Shown here in pieces: positions 45,234-57,990 of a stretch of DNA of 64,000 nt (its first letter is position 1; every line of letters begins with the position of its first letter). This DNA is from Nematostella vectensis (taxonomy: Eukaryota; Cnidaria; Anthozoa; Actiniaria; Edwardsiidae): the NCBI RefSeq assembly GCF_932526225.1, contig NC_064044.1, positions 13,096,953 to 13,160,952 of the forward strand. The letters run 5' to 3'. A program made the translations under genes and the position numbers. The notes below the pieces were generated by a model. The model had not been told where the DNA came from. It did no database searches and saw nothing but the letters and a program-made list of their open reading frames with translations.

Positions 45234-48074
45234 ATGGCTGATTCTGAGACGAAGCCTAAAAATGTCAGTGATGTCACATGCTCTCTTTGCCTGGAGCAGT
45301 ACCAAGACCCGCGAGTGCTAGCCTGTCTGCACACTTATTGCCGACACTGTCTGGAAAGTCTGGTAGAGCACAGCCAGGAACGCACAGTGTCTTGCCCCCA
45401 GTGCCGGGAAAAAATAGTGGTACGCAGTTGATGACTTTCTATCACAAAAACATTATTTCAGTACCCACCCGAAAAAAAAAAACTTAAGCGAGCAGCAAGC
45501 AACTAAAAAACACTTGAAGTGTGTCGGCCACACCTTTGCTATTGTTTTCATTTAATACTGGAAGGCACATAATGTGTTAAAATCTCGAAATAACCATCAA
45601 AAAACAAAGCTTAATATACTTAATTACCAAATTCAATGAATATATCGCATTGGCTTCCCCAAATCAGCCGATGGGATTGGATGTTTTTCCCACTTTGTTA
45701 GGATGACAAAATGGCGGCTGACATAGGCTGTTTAAAACTAAAAAAGCACATAATTCCAATTTAACTAAAGAATCTTAGGTATTGAGGTGAATTATTGCTT
45801 TAATTTAACTTGCATAAAAAATAATTTGATTTTCAAAGTGAGTGAATCTAGCGGAATATGATAAAGCATAAGTGTATTTAATTAAAAAATTACGAAAATC
45901 GCGCCGAAAATGAGTCTTAGTATAACTTAGTATTTCTGTTTAGCCAAAACAACCTCGGCGCGCCATCTTAATGTCATGCGAACATTTCAACTTTTTAATC
46001 GCCTTTTGAGTTCCGCTATTTTAACAAGCTTTTGCTTTTTGATTGGTCCAGGCGCGTACACAGGGGGGTGCGCAGGGTGCGCGCGCATCCCCCTTGGCGG
46101 CCAAAACGTGGGTAATTTCTTATTAAGGAATCTTTAATTCTACTGTGGGCCAAAACGTGGGTCATTTCTTATAAGGAATCTTCTAATTTTATGATTTTCC
46201 ATATGATAACTAAGACTACGCACCCACCCACCCTCTGCCCCCCCCCCCCCCCCGAGACCACGAGATCACGTCTTTTTTTATTCGAGAAAAAAGAAATTAA
46301 AAATCCAAGACCAAGAACTCCATCCTTTCATCTCAAAATCATTTTCCATCACGAAATTGATGGAAGTCCCTGTCGCTCTACCTTGTCCAAATACATGTGT
46401 GTTTTTTCACAGATTAGTGTGGAAGAGGTAAAAGATCTAAAAGTAGACTTCATGCTGAATGATATGATTGAAAAGATGTCGCTGGATCAGGAAAATAAAG
46501 CCGACATCTCTATCACTTGTGAAACCTGCCAAAGTGATGTTGCTACTGGGAGATGTGATGATTGCTGTGAGTTTATGTGTGAGTTCTGTATCACATCTCA
46601 CAGACGATTACTGCGCACAAATCAGCACAAGATAATAAGTATGAAAGAGGCCACAGTGAAAGGCAAGTCAAGCTGCAAGTCACACTATTGCCCAAGGCAC
46701 AGAGGAGAGAGGCTCACTCTGTTGTGTGACACTTGTGACGAACTGATTTGCAATCAATGTGCAATCACTACCCACCAATATCACACGATCAACTTCACTT
46801 GCAACATTATAGATCGAGAGAAAGACAAAATTAAGGCGAAATTGGAAGAAGTAAAATCCAAGCAAACCGATTTATCCCAACTACATGATAAAGTCGTAAA
46901 TGAAAAAGCTCGAATAGAAGCACAGAAAAATTTGTTGACGTCTGAAATTGACGACTTTATAAACGCACAGATCAGTACTTTGGAAAAGATGCGTTCAAAC
47001 CTAAAAGATGAGGTTATTTCTGATTATGAGAAGAAAAATAAGCAGCTTGATTGTAAAGAAGATTTTCTCTCTATTTTCATCGCAAACTGCAATAGCTGTG
47101 TGAAGTTCGCAGAGCGTGTATGTCAGGCGGGTCCAGGAAACGAAGTTGAGGTGTTATCGTTGAAGAGGGAGATCATGCCGCGACTATCACATCTTGCAGA
47201 TACCACCATGCAAGATGTGCTGTTTGAAAAAGTCATCGTTACCTTTAATGTAGACGAGGATTTCTGGAAATCTGTAACCGAGAAAGCTTCTTTCGAAAGA
47301 GTGACCGTTGACCCCCAGCAGTGCGTCGTTACCATGGGAACAGGTGCAGAGCCAGGGATCATTTATTCCACGTTTGCAAAGCAGCGCATACATTTTTCAG
47401 TTGCAGTTAACGACAGTGAGAAGCAACGTTATGATGCGCCAGTGAGGGTCGAAGCTTATGTTCAAAAAGAAGATTTTGATTTGTTCACGTCTTCTGATTC
47501 TCCTGGGCCAGTGATCCCTTTGAATGTTGTAATGCAGTTTTATGACGATGGCTATGGCTATGAATTTACGTACACGCCACCTGATGAAGGATGTTATCAA
47601 TTGTCTGTTACAGTAAACGGTGAACATGTCAGAGGGAGCCCATTCCAGTTGTCGGTGCGATCAAAATTTGATTTGGTCAAAATGTTTAAGGAGCCTGCCA
47701 ACAAACCCTTAAAGTTAAAACTAAATGGGAGTCACGTCGCTTTGAGAGTCCAATTTCTCAAAGCAAGTTTGGAACTTGAGCTCGGAGTAAAACGTGAATC
47801 AAATAAGGGTGAGCAGATCTGGGGTTGTAAGTCTCATAGTGCCGTGACATTTGATCAGAATAACGACTGGCGTTATAAGAAAAGTTGGGGTGGCGTGTTT
47901 GGGATGTATCTCAGCAGGGATAATTGGCTGAAAGCAAGAATGATCATCTGTGATGAAGGAACAGACGAGAGGAATATATTCAAGGAAATCCTCTATCCTG
48001 TTTATTTACATACCCGCGGCAAATGGTCTCCACAGTTCGAGAAAGAAGAAGAACAAAGAAATTCTGAACTATGA
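45234..48074 (+). CDS. TRIM45-like RING/B-box/filamin protein with C-terminal module, unit U2
   Basis: Exon 1 is 45234-45419 and exon 2 is 46413-48074, joined in phase 0 for 615 residues. The RING is complete (C16, C19, C31, H33, C36, C39, C54, C57). B-box 1 is at 98-134, B-box 2 at about 153-187 (CNQCAITTH), the coiled coil at about 195-290, and the filamin repeat at 358-478 (VTVDPQQCVV to GSPFQLSV). A linker then leads to a C-terminal module (about 500-615) with HVALRVQFLK, EQIWGCKSHSAVTF, SWGGVFGMYL and ICDEGTDERNIF. The module is not a B30.2/SPRY or NHL domain that I can recognise. Only in this unit does the frame run through. It is the best candidate for a working E3 ligase in the array. 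Confidence 0.88.
45420..46412 (+). other. Intron of U2 TRIM gene
   Basis: The intron (993 bases) is AT-rich and includes AAAATGGCGGCTGAC near 45707, a YY1-type motif also present at 34928 and 55688. It could mark an internal promoter giving a RING-less product, but nothing else supports that. Confidence 0.35.
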
Positions 48075-48804
48075 ACTGTGTTTTACATGATTTGTGCGTC
48101 TAGCCGTTCCAGGTTTTGAATTTTCCGAATTTTCTGCTAGAAATGCTAAAGCAACACTAGAAATGCACCACTGTTTAGATATTAAAGTTAAATCTAGAAA
48201 GAAGAAATAAGCTAAAAACACGGAAAAAATTTAAGAGATGAAATATAGAAAATGATAGAGAACGATTTGATGCTGTATTGTTGTTACCACTATCCCCAGG
48301 ATCAAGGTAGGGATCATTCTCATGTATTTGTTGGGATCGAGATTCCAAATATTGTGATCGGGACGATTTTCTGATCTGGTAACTTTTCTTGCACCTAAGA
48401 AATAGATTTCACAATGTCCAGAACTTTTTTTCTTTTTCCAAAAGTCAGACCAAAGTTAGTTCGAGCATCATATTTCTCTGTCGGAACTTTTAGTTGATTT
48501 TTGCGTTTTTTTGTGTAAAGTGCTGTCTTTCTAACTCATAAGCCTGGCTCATTTGAAAACAAAGAAGTCATGCAAGCCTTATCGTGTTTTCATAATGAAA
48601 ATATACACATGAATAACCCTAAACGCTCGATAAAGGGGAAGCCAATGTTACAGGACGACTTGACAAATTGATCAGGAAAGAGCTAATTGTCGTTTAGTAT
48701 TTCATGTTTCTTCTACGAGAACCGGAACTTCTTAAGTTTTTGGTTCTTTTAAGGATAATTTGATAGTTGATGATTTCCTTAGTCTAGTTTGTTGCACGCC
48801 CGTG
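48075..48804. other. 3' flank of U2 TRIM gene
   Basis: Counterpart of 38206-38934, nearly identical; no gene seen. Confidence 0.35.
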
Positions 48805-49080
48805 CAGGCCCGTACCCAGGGGGGTGCAGGGGTTGCAAACGCACCCCCCCCCCTCCCATAGCGGCCAAAGGTCCATATTCGGTTCTCAATAGACGTGTTA
48901 TTATTTGTAGACAAAACTATAAAGCATAAGCTAGATCACTCTGGTACGAGCCAAATCCGACAATAAACGTCCGGTGGAGATACTGCAAAGGCGTGGTCCT
49001 CCCCCGGAAGTATTAGGCTCATTTTTCCGGATTTCGCACCCCCACCCCCACTCCCAAGAAAAATCCTGGGTACGGGCCTG
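48805..49080. mobile_element. 278-bp-type MITE, U2 copy
   Basis: The same inverted ends (CAGGCCCGTACCCAGG / CCTGGGTACGGGCCTG) and CCGTG flanks as at 38935; slightly shorter C run. Confidence 0.75.
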
Positions 49081-49279
49081 CCGTGGACCCTCTTCTTCGA
49101 TAGATGGCCTTTTAGCGCCTAAATCAAAAGGGTATGTTCAGTTTCACATACATGGCGGAATCGTGGTCTCTTCTTGTCGTTTCAGACATTTTACTTGAGC
49201 AGTTTAATCTCACATGTTATGATCACCTCTGTACATGCGCAGTTTATTTTTAAAAGTTGCTTAATCATTAATATTATTT

Positions 49280-49753
49280 TAGAGTCACCTTGACTTCTTA
49301 TTTTGTAAATACGCTTTGACAAGAGACCAATCCTGTGATTTCCCACGCCCTTGATATTTTTCATGATTGTGTAGTTCCATAAAATATCCATCCCCTCCCC
49401 CTTGAGGGGATTGGGAATTCCGCGGTGTGGGCGTTAAAACGCCCAGGAATTTCCAGATGGGGGGGGGGGGTAGTATTTTAGAGTCACCTTGACTTCTTAT
49501 TTTGTAAATACGCTTTGACAAGAGACCAATCCTGTGATTTCCCACGCCCTTGATATTTTTCATGATTGTGTAGTTCCATAAAATATCCATTCCCCCCACC
49601 CACCCCCCCCCCCCTCCTTGAGGGGATTGGGAATTCCGGGGTGTGGGCGTTAAAACGCCCAGGAATTTCCAGATGGGAGGGGGAGGGGGGTAAAATGTCC
49701 TTTTTCCTCAACAGTTACTGTAGTGGGGTATGAATATTTTCTGGAACTACACA
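49280..49753. repeat. 199-bp local duplication inside the TGTGTAGTTCC MITE, U2 only
   Basis: AGAGTCACCTTGACTTCTTA starts at 49281 and again at 49480. The second copy begins right after a run of 12 G in the first MITE copy, so the break lies in the poly-G tract. U1 and U3 have a single copy. Confidence 0.8.
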
Positions 49754-51200
49754 TTGGTTCAAACGTATCCAATTCTCCCCGTTCCCTGGGGTCTTTTGAA
49801 TTGGTTTTCTTTCATGTGAGACGACCACATGGATTGCTGTCTGGTCCTAGCGTATAAATATAGAAAGCCTAGATTTGTAATTTATGTGCGCTGGCATTCA
49901 GGCAATTACAATTAAAACCAGTTGAAATACCAGCGTGGCCTCGTCTAATCCCGGCTACATGAGAAATACAAATATACCTTTTTCTCCAGATACAAAAATT
50001 TTCATTTTCCTTTTTTCATTTTATTTCCTTTTTTCTTTTCTTCCTCTCTTCATTTTTCCATTTCTTTCTTTTTTGAATTCCTTTCTTTTTCTTTTTTCAT
50101 TTCTTTTTACATGTATGATACATGTTACCCCAGATGTATACCAATATGGGACCTAAATTTAGGGTATTTATGGACACCCTAAAGTAGTTGGAGAGCTAAG
50201 CGGGTTTCTCCGCTTATCTGGTTTTTCGATTCTTTTTAAGGTTCTGGGAGTATGTTTTGAAATGTGAGTTCGGGGGTAGCCAGATAGAGTAACTATTCAC
50301 AAAACACACACAAAAGCACACACATACATAAGCATATCACGCGTATGAAAACGAAACAAACTTGGATTGGACACACTTGCAAAGAGAAGAGCAATCTCTC
50401 GCCTCGCTCTTATGTTTAAAGAAAGTCAACGGCCTCGTTAGTTATTCTTACAGCGAGAGAATCAAGACAAACGAAATGACACACCTTTAATCATAAACAC
50501 CGTAAAGCAGAAGCTCATAGACTCCTACCATAGAACTATAAGTCAGTGGAACTCCCTTCTTGAAATTGTATTGTATAAACCGTCAGCAGTTCGAGGAGAC
50601 CTGGGCAGCACTGCTTGAAGTTCTCAGCTCGCCTCCTCCAGATAGCGTCACACCCGAGGTGTGTCCATATTTTCATCATTTATCGTGGTCATAAGATTTC
50701 TTTGCTTTGTGCAAACAAGCATTTAAACGCAGTGCAAGATAATAATTTTGGCATTTTGTGATTTGTACCTTGATGTACCTTACCAAGCAACAGTGCAATG
50801 GTAGTGTGCTACACCAAGTGTAGACACAGGCGGCCCAAGTTTATTATAAGTACAATCCATCTACTGTTTTGATAGGGGTTCGTAGAAGCGTTATCGATAA
50901 ACTCGTTAAATTGCTTAAAATCACTTCAGAGTTACAGAAAACAGTATAAAATAAAAGTATAAGTCTTACCTGAACTTGTGCTGTTTTTATTTCTCGATTT
51001 GGAAGAAGCTGGAACGAAGTGACTCCCTCTTTGTACCACGTGATTTAGCGAGTTTATCGATGACGCTTATACGAACCCATATAAACACCGTGAAACTGCT
51101 GCATATCCCCATCAAAACAGTAGATAGATTATACTTCTAATGAACTTGGGCCTTTTGTGGTGAGGAGGTAACACAGACGAAGAACAGGAATACAATTGAA
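49754..51200. other. Non-coding 3' part of U2
   Basis: The pyrimidine tract (about 49985-50110) and conserved non-coding DNA match U1. No gene is recognised. The last 250 bp or so of the unit are missing. Confidence 0.4.
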
Positions 51201-51327
51201 CACCTACAGAGATCACCACCGTGGACTTTACGCCGTCGTCGCTGTGTCGGGCGTTTCATTTCGTGGAGAAATGTGAAACGACCTACATAACGGCGATTGC
51301 TTGGAGTCTAACGCCATGCACAAACGT

Positions 51328-51607
51328 CGTATTTTCCATGAGCCGTACTCAATGTAAATTCATGCAAATAAAGATGGAACAATGTTCCTGGTTTATTTCT
51401 ATTAATTTGCACTGAAAACGGCTCATGGATAATACGTTTACACTAAGCGCCCCCTTAGCCTAAGATCGCCGACGACATTGAACTTAGGTTAAGTTCAAGT
51501 GTCGTATTATTCATCAGCCGTATTCAATGCAAATAGAGATATGAAACAATCGACTTGATTCATTTGCACGCATTTACATTGCATACGGCTCAAAGACAAT
51601 ACGACGT
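51328..51607. mobile_element. Two related palindromic MITEs side by side, best preserved in U3
   Basis: The first (51328-51440) has CGTATTTTCCATGAGCCGT facing ACGGCTCATGGATAATACG. The second (51498-51607) has CGTCGTATTATTCATCAGCCGT facing ACGGCTCAAAGACAATACGACG (ends only). Both carry AATGCAAAT / ATTTGCA blocks inside. Copies are in all units: 30680-30930, 41400-41670 and 61290-61565. Confidence 0.6.
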
Positions 51608-51941
51608 TTGAAGCCTAAATAGGGGCCTTAGTTCTGCTTAGCAAAATGTTCAGTTTTATCCGTATATGAACAACATGTATGGTAACTCCGCGCCTGACAT
51701 AGGGACGTTACCAGGGTCCGTGGCAGACATGGAGGACCACACCCACCAATTCAATATTCAAGGGAGAGAAGGGTGGGGGCCAAAAGTACACATGACCTAT
51801 ACGGACGCTCATAACAAGTAACTAAGCTCCTTACGAATTAATGTCTGTTGGCACAATGACCAGTGTACACTCGACTTCCCCGCACAGGAAGCTACCTCTA
51901 CCGTTTGAATAAATGTCAGTTTTTAGTTATATGTTGTGGCC

Positions 51942-52074
51942 ATCCTCGGAGACCCAGGGCGTCGCGGAGATCGGGCACAAAGGGAGCGCGCGAAAATCAC
52001 TCGTCTTTCTTTCTCGCCCTTTTTGCGCGCGCCCCGTGTGCCCAATCTCCGCGACGCCCTGGGTCCCCGAAGAT
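51942..52074. mobile_element. GC-rich palindromic MITE, U3 copy
   Basis: Same element as at 31276. The right arm has GGGTCCCCGAAGAT, shared with U4, which breaks two outer pairs of the hairpin. Confidence 0.75.
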
Positions 52075-52874
52075 GCGCTGTGGCTGCCTCCGAAACTGGA
52101 TTACCCCGTCATGGTATCCCTGTTTTCTTTACCAGTAACGCCTGTTGGGTTTTGCATTCAAAGTATATCTATTTTTGGTAACAGTTTTTCCGAAACCGCT
52201 AGAACGACAACAAGAGACTGCCTACAAGGATAATTGCTCTCAAGTTTTGATTTGCAGGTATTTCTTAACTTTCTTACACCCCCTATTTGCCATTTTTATA
52301 AGCGTATGTTAGAACTGTTGGAATGCATCTAAATGTTTATCTAGATTCCTCGCAACTTGAGGTCTCGTGTGAGAATGCGAAGGAATAGTCCAAATTCCTT
52401 TCCGCTGTAAGAAAGTCTAGAGTAAATCGTTGGTCAGTATAAGTTCTTTATATATCTAGCACATGACTAAAGTCGTCCTCGGTCGAAATATCTATCGTAT
52501 TATCTATCGCCAGTTAAGGACCTTCCTGAAATAGGCGTCATCAACGAAATAAATAATTTTCAGTCCCTTTGATTGAAGTCTGCTTTAGTAGCCTAGTGAC
52601 ACTATAAAGAGCGGATGCTAAGCAGACTTAAGTGATTAAGGATTTCATCCCATTTTGTCCTTCATTTTCGCTAGTAAGTAAGTGATATTAGTTAGAAATT
52701 CAAAATTGAAGCACCTACTGATTATTCTATTAAATCTTCTACAAAGATTTGAAGCACGTACTGATTATTCTATTAAATCTTCTTCAAAGATTTACAAAAA
52801 TTCATCACTAAGCTTATTTAAAAGAAGTATAAGTCATGTATAAAGAGTTATATCAATATGATTTTGTTTAAATC

Positions 52875-54593
52875 TGTGACAGAGTGGAATATATCGGTTC
52901 GGCGGATGGCTCTAAAAGTTTACGGAGACAAACAAATTTACAGCTTCACGACGGGAGCGCTGGGGCAGAACTAAATTTATTCCAAAACATGCAAAATCAC
53001 ACACGTGTAGACACTTTACAAATAAGGTCATGACATCTATATAAGGAAATTAAACAAAGGCTACCCAAAATAAGAAAAATAAAAACACGCACACTCATTA
53101 CAACATACACACGCACAAGTTAAGACACACTGTCACATCCGCCCTCGCGGAACTTTGCTACGCCCTCGAGCAAATTAAAATAATCTATGTCATGTCCAGG
53201 CAACTAGTTCCTTTCGTATACCACAGTCTTGAACTTCTTGGTATAAACAGTCTTGAACAATACAGTTAACAGTTCAGGTGCTGTTCCCCGGGAAATTAAC
53301 CGACGCAGGAGCGGCAGGATATCGTGAGAGTAAAGAACAAGTACTCGCATTAACATAGTGCTTCACCACACTAAAACGCCATAATGCTTTGAGGACTTGA
53401 AATCGGCTAAGTAAGCCTTTCAAGTAGCTCCTTGCAACCATTCCTATTCGCACATCAACCGTCGTACTTTTCAGTCTCTTGTGTATATTAGGAATGTCTT
53501 GGAGGTGTGAACCAGTCCAAAACTACCAAATTAACAAAGAGGACCTCCATCCAGCCATCGGAACAATCCAGCTCTAGTGAACAATAGCAAACTAAAACCT
53601 CCGTCCAGAGTTAATCATACACAGTACTTTAACTACAACGCAAATGTTCCATTTCTCAATCCCTTGTCGATCCGTAGCAGCAGCATATTCAAGTGCGACG
53701 CTTCCCACCGTCAAACGGGACCGGAGAACATGCTGGCACACACCCGCGACGACACAAAAAACACGTCCTGTCTTTACGTTCGGTAAACGCATATTTCTTC
53801 GCTCTTCTCTCCGCGCGAACATTCGTCTCCCACTGAATGATCATTAACACTGTTTGTGTATTTACAGGTCCAAAGTCATTCACGCCATTCACGCCCGACC
53901 TGCATTTAATTCTCGTAAATGCACAAACAGTACAATAAATGTCCCTTTTTCTTGCTTGACGACCAACTTTCGATCCTGTATAGAGCGGCAGATTACAGTG
54001 TACTCGTAGCACAAGCTCGCGGAACAAACCCAAAATGACTTTGGACTTTGAAGCAACTTCACTCCTGCCTGCTTTTCCTTCCCTGGCCGTGATCTTCGAA
54101 TAGGGTCGACACTCCATCAACTGTGTCTTTGTCGCCCTGTGGAGCTTCCCTACTTTTCACCAAACTGCTGAGACGCCCTTTCATTCACGCCCGACGCCAT
54201 CTTGTCCACTCACTCACTTACGATCTTCTTTAGTTCCATTCAACATTGAGCCCCATTACTCCTTTGACCTGCATTTCCTCACACGTAAACAAAGCCATCC
54301 TGCCGACAACGCCAAATGTGACGGAGTGGAATAGGTCGGTTCGGCGGATGGCTCGCAAGTTTACGTAGACAAACAAATTTACAGGTTCACCACGCGAGCG
54401 CTGGGACATAACTAAATTTATTCCAAAAAATGCAGAAATCACACACGTGTAGACACTTTCCAAATAAGGTCATGACATCTATATTAGGAAATTAAACAAA
54501 GTCTACCTAAAATAAGAGAAATAAAAACACGAACACTTTTTAAAACATACACACGCACAAGAGATAAAGTCAAGTCCAGTTCACACTGTCACA
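52875..54593 (-). mobile_element. LTR retroelement, U3 copy
   Basis: LTRs are at 52875-53137 and 54317-54593. Just left of it, a 45-base segment (GAAGCAC.TACTGATTATTC ...) is locally duplicated at 52710-52795, unlike the other units. The interior includes the extra hairpin segment seen in U2. Confidence 0.8.
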
Positions 54594-55215
54594 AATCAAA
54601 CGCGCCAAAAATGACCTATTTGTTTTATACAACAATTAACCATTGACTGCTATTTTAAGCTGAATTTACAAAAAAACTAAAAACAGATACCTTTCCCTAG
54701 TCAGCTGTATCCAAGTTCCAACAGTGCCTTGCGGTACCATCTCTAATCCCTAATCACGGTGCTAATGTGAGCACAAGTTGATGTTTTCTTGTACTTTTCA
54801 TCAAAAATGCAGCTATGAGCATGTTGGGAGAGTGCTCAAGGACATCATAAAGTCTATTTGGGCATATTGGTGGATTCATAGGGATTTCTTCTTGCTTGGC
54901 TTTGAATGAGAAAATTATTTACTAATAAATAACCACAGCTCCTGGGTCTGTTTGACCTGGAACCGATTTGTTTTGCTTTGGGGTGAAAAAACACGTCTGA
55001 CTTTGGGGAGAGGAGTGTTGACTGGCCCTCCCCCTGTGATTTTTTTCACGGATCTCCCAGAATTCTCTGCAATCTGTAATGGCAGCAACGTGGTTTTAGA
55101 TGATATCAACATGTTTGTTAGTCTCTTTCGCAACCCCAATCAGTTTGAGTCACACAGCATTCCCAGAGCGCTGTACAAACTATATGTTTGTTGATTCTAT
55201 GTCTTCTGTTATAGT

Positions 55216-57641
55216 ATGGCTGGTTCTGAGACGAAGCCTAAAGATGTCAGTGATGTCACATGCTCTCTTTGCCTGGAGCAGTACCAAGACCCGCGAGTGC
55301 TAGCCTGTCTGCACACTTATTGCCGACACTGTCTGGAAAGTCTGGTAGAGCACAGCCAAGGAACGCACAGTGTCTTGCCCCCAGTGCCGTGAAAAAATAG
55401 TGGTACGCAGTTGATGACTTTCTATCACAAACACAATATTTCAGTCCCCCCCCCCCCAAAAAAAAAAAGCGAGCAGCAAGCAACTAAAAAACACTTGAAG
55501 TGTGTCAGCCACACCTTTGTTATTGTTTTCATTTAATACTGGAAGGCACATAATGTGTTAAAGTCTTGAAATAACTATCCAAAAACAAAGCTTAATATAT
55601 TTAATTACCAAATTCAATGAATATATCGCATTGGCTTCCCCAAATCAGCCGATGGGATGGGATTTTTTCCCACTTTGTTAGGATGACAAAATGGCGGCTG
55701 ACATAGGCTGTTTAAAACTAAAAAAGCACATAATTCCAATTTTACTAGGGAATCTTAGGTATTGAGGTGAATTATTGCTTTAATTTAACTTGCATAAAAA
55801 ATAATTTTCAAAGTGAGTGAATCTAGCGGAATCTGATAAAGCATAAGTGTATTAATTAAAAATTTACGAAAATCGCGCCGAACATTATTCTTAGTATAAC
55901 TTAGTATTAGCTGTTTAGCCAAAACAACCTCGGCACACCATCTTAATGTCATGCGAACATTTCAACTTCTTAATCGCCTTTTGAGTTCCGCTATTTTAAC
56001 AAGCTTTTGCTTTTTGATTGGTCCAGGCGCGTACACAGGGGGGGTGCGCAGGGTGCGCGCGCATCCCCCTTGGCGGCCAAAACGTGGGTAATTTCTTATT
56101 AAGGAATCTTCAATTCTATTGTTGGCCAAAACGTGGGTCATTTCTTATAAGGAATCTTCTAATTTTATGATTTTCCATATGATAACTATGACTACGCACC
56201 CACCCCCTTCCCCCCCCCCCGAGACCACGAGATCACGTCTTTTTTATCCGAGAAAAAAGAAATGAAAAATCCAAGACCAAGAACTCCATCCTTTCATCTC
56301 AAAATAATTTTCCGTCCAATTTCATGTGTTTTTTTACAGATTAGTGTGGAAGAGGTAAAAGATCTAAAAGTAGACTTCATGCTGAATGATATGATTAAAA
56401 AGATGTCGCTGGATCAGGAAAATAAAGCCGACATCTCTATTACTTGTGAAACCTGCCAAAGTGATGTTGCTACTGGGAGATGCGATGATTGCTGTGAGTT
56501 CATGTGTGAGTTCTGCATCACAGCACACGGGCGTTTTCTGCGAACGAAGCAGCACAAGATAATAGGTGTGAAAGAGGCCACAGTGAAAGGCAAGTCAAAC
56601 TGCAAGTCACACTATTGCCCAAGGCACAAAGGAGAAAGGCTCACTTTGTTGTGTGACACTTGTGACGAACTGATTTGCCGAGATTGTGCAATCACTACCC
56701 ACCAATATCACAAGATCAACTTTACTAGCAACATTATAGATCGAGAGAAAGACGAAATTAAGGCGAAACTGGAAGAAGTAAAATCCAAGCAAATCGATTC
56801 ATCCCAACTACATGATAAAGTCGTAAATGAAAAAGCTCGAATAGAAGCACAAAAAAAATCGTTGACGTCTGAAATTGACGACTTTATAAACGCACAGATC
56901 AGTACTTTGGAAAAGATGCGTTCAAATCTAAAAGATGAGGTTATTTCTGATTATGAGAAGAGAAATAAGCAGCTTGATTGTCACGAAGATTTTCTTTCTA
57001 TTTTCATCGCAAACTGCAATAGCTGTGTGAAGTTCGCAGAGCGTGTATGTCAGGCGGGTCCAGGAAACGAAGTTGAGGTGTTATCGTTGAAGAGGGAGAT
57101 CATGCCGCGACTATCACATCTTGCAGATACCACCATGCAAGATGTGCTGTTTGAAAAAGTCATCGTTACCTTTAATGTAGACGAGGTTTTCTGGAAATCT
57201 GTGACCGAGAAAGCTTCTTTCGAAAGAGTGACCGTTGACCCCAAGCAGTGCGTCGTTACCATGGGAACAGGTGCAGAGCCAGGGATCATTTATTCCACGT
57301 TTGCAAAGCAGCGCATACATTTTTCCGTTGCAGTTTACGACAGTGAGAAGCAACGTTATGATGCGCCAGTGAGGGTCGAAGCTTATGTTCAAAAGATATC
57401 TATTTCAGCTGGGCCAGGGATCCCTTTGAATGTTGTAATACAGTTTTATGACAATGGCTATGGCTATGAATTTACGTACAGGCCACCTGATAAAGGAATG
57501 TATAAATTGTCTGTTACAGTAAACGGTGAACATGTCAGAAGGAGCCCATTCCATTGTTGGGTGCGACCAAAGGTTGATTTGGTCAAAATGTTTGAGGAGT
57601 CTGCCGGCTACCCCTTACTGTCATTTACTGTCAAAAACTAG
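55216..57641 (+). pseudogene. TRIM45-like gene with RING frameshift, unit U3
   Basis: Exon 1 starts at 55216. An extra A at 55358-55359 (AGCCAAGGAACG against AGCCAGGAACG in U1 and U2) shifts the frame after residue 48 and ends it at TGA 55390-55392. The last two RING cysteines are lost. Exon 2 (56340-57641) remains open for 433 codons with B-box 1, B-box 2, coiled coil and filamin repeat, and its B-box 1 has diverged (ITAHGRFLRTKQH). The filamin tail ends SFTVKN and a stop. It could still make a RING-less protein from an internal start, but as a RING ligase it is broken. The filamin loop after AYVQK is also shorter than in U1 and U2. Confidence 0.75.
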
Positions 57642-57990
57642 TTGGGCGCAACACGTCGCTGTGAGAGTCCAATTTCTCAAAGCAAGTTTGGAACTTGAGC
57701 TCGGAGTAAAACGTAAATCAAATAAGGGTGAGCAGATCTGGGGTTGTAAGTCTCATAGTGCCGTGACATTTGATCAGAATAACGACTGACATTATAAGAA
57801 AAGTTGGGGTGGCGTGTTTGGGATGTATCTCAGCAGTGATGAGCTGGGAACAAGAATGATTATCTGTGATGAAGGAACAGACGAGAGGGATATATTCAAG
57901 GGAATCCGCTGTCCTGTTTATTTACATACCGGCGGCAAATGGTCTCCACAGTTAGAGAAAGAAGAAGAACAAAAAAACTCTGAACTTTGA
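57642..57990 (+). pseudogene. C-terminal module of the TRIM gene, U3, broken
   Basis: The module is in the +1 frame, as in U1, and additionally carries TGA at 57787-57789 where U2 has TGG (QNND-W). Beyond it the frame continues to NSEL. The AG that could serve as a splice acceptor in U1 (GCGCAG) reads GCGCAA here. The module is therefore lost in this unit. Confidence 0.75.

Larger units (their letters stand above)
41311..51200 (+). repeat. Tandem unit U2 (9.9 kb)
   Basis: Head-to-tail copy of U1. Its left edge has lost the first palindromic MITE arm (AAATAAATAAATAAATTCATG at the scar near 41400). Its right edge is cut about 250 bp short, joining directly to CACCTACAGAGATC of U3 at 51201. It holds the only TRIM copy with an uninterrupted long frame. 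Confidence 0.9.

Noticed and set aside
49935..50156. Phe/Leu-rich open frame (and its copies at 39.9 and 59.7 kb)
   Set aside because: It is a translation of a TTTCTTTT pyrimidine tract, not a membrane protein.
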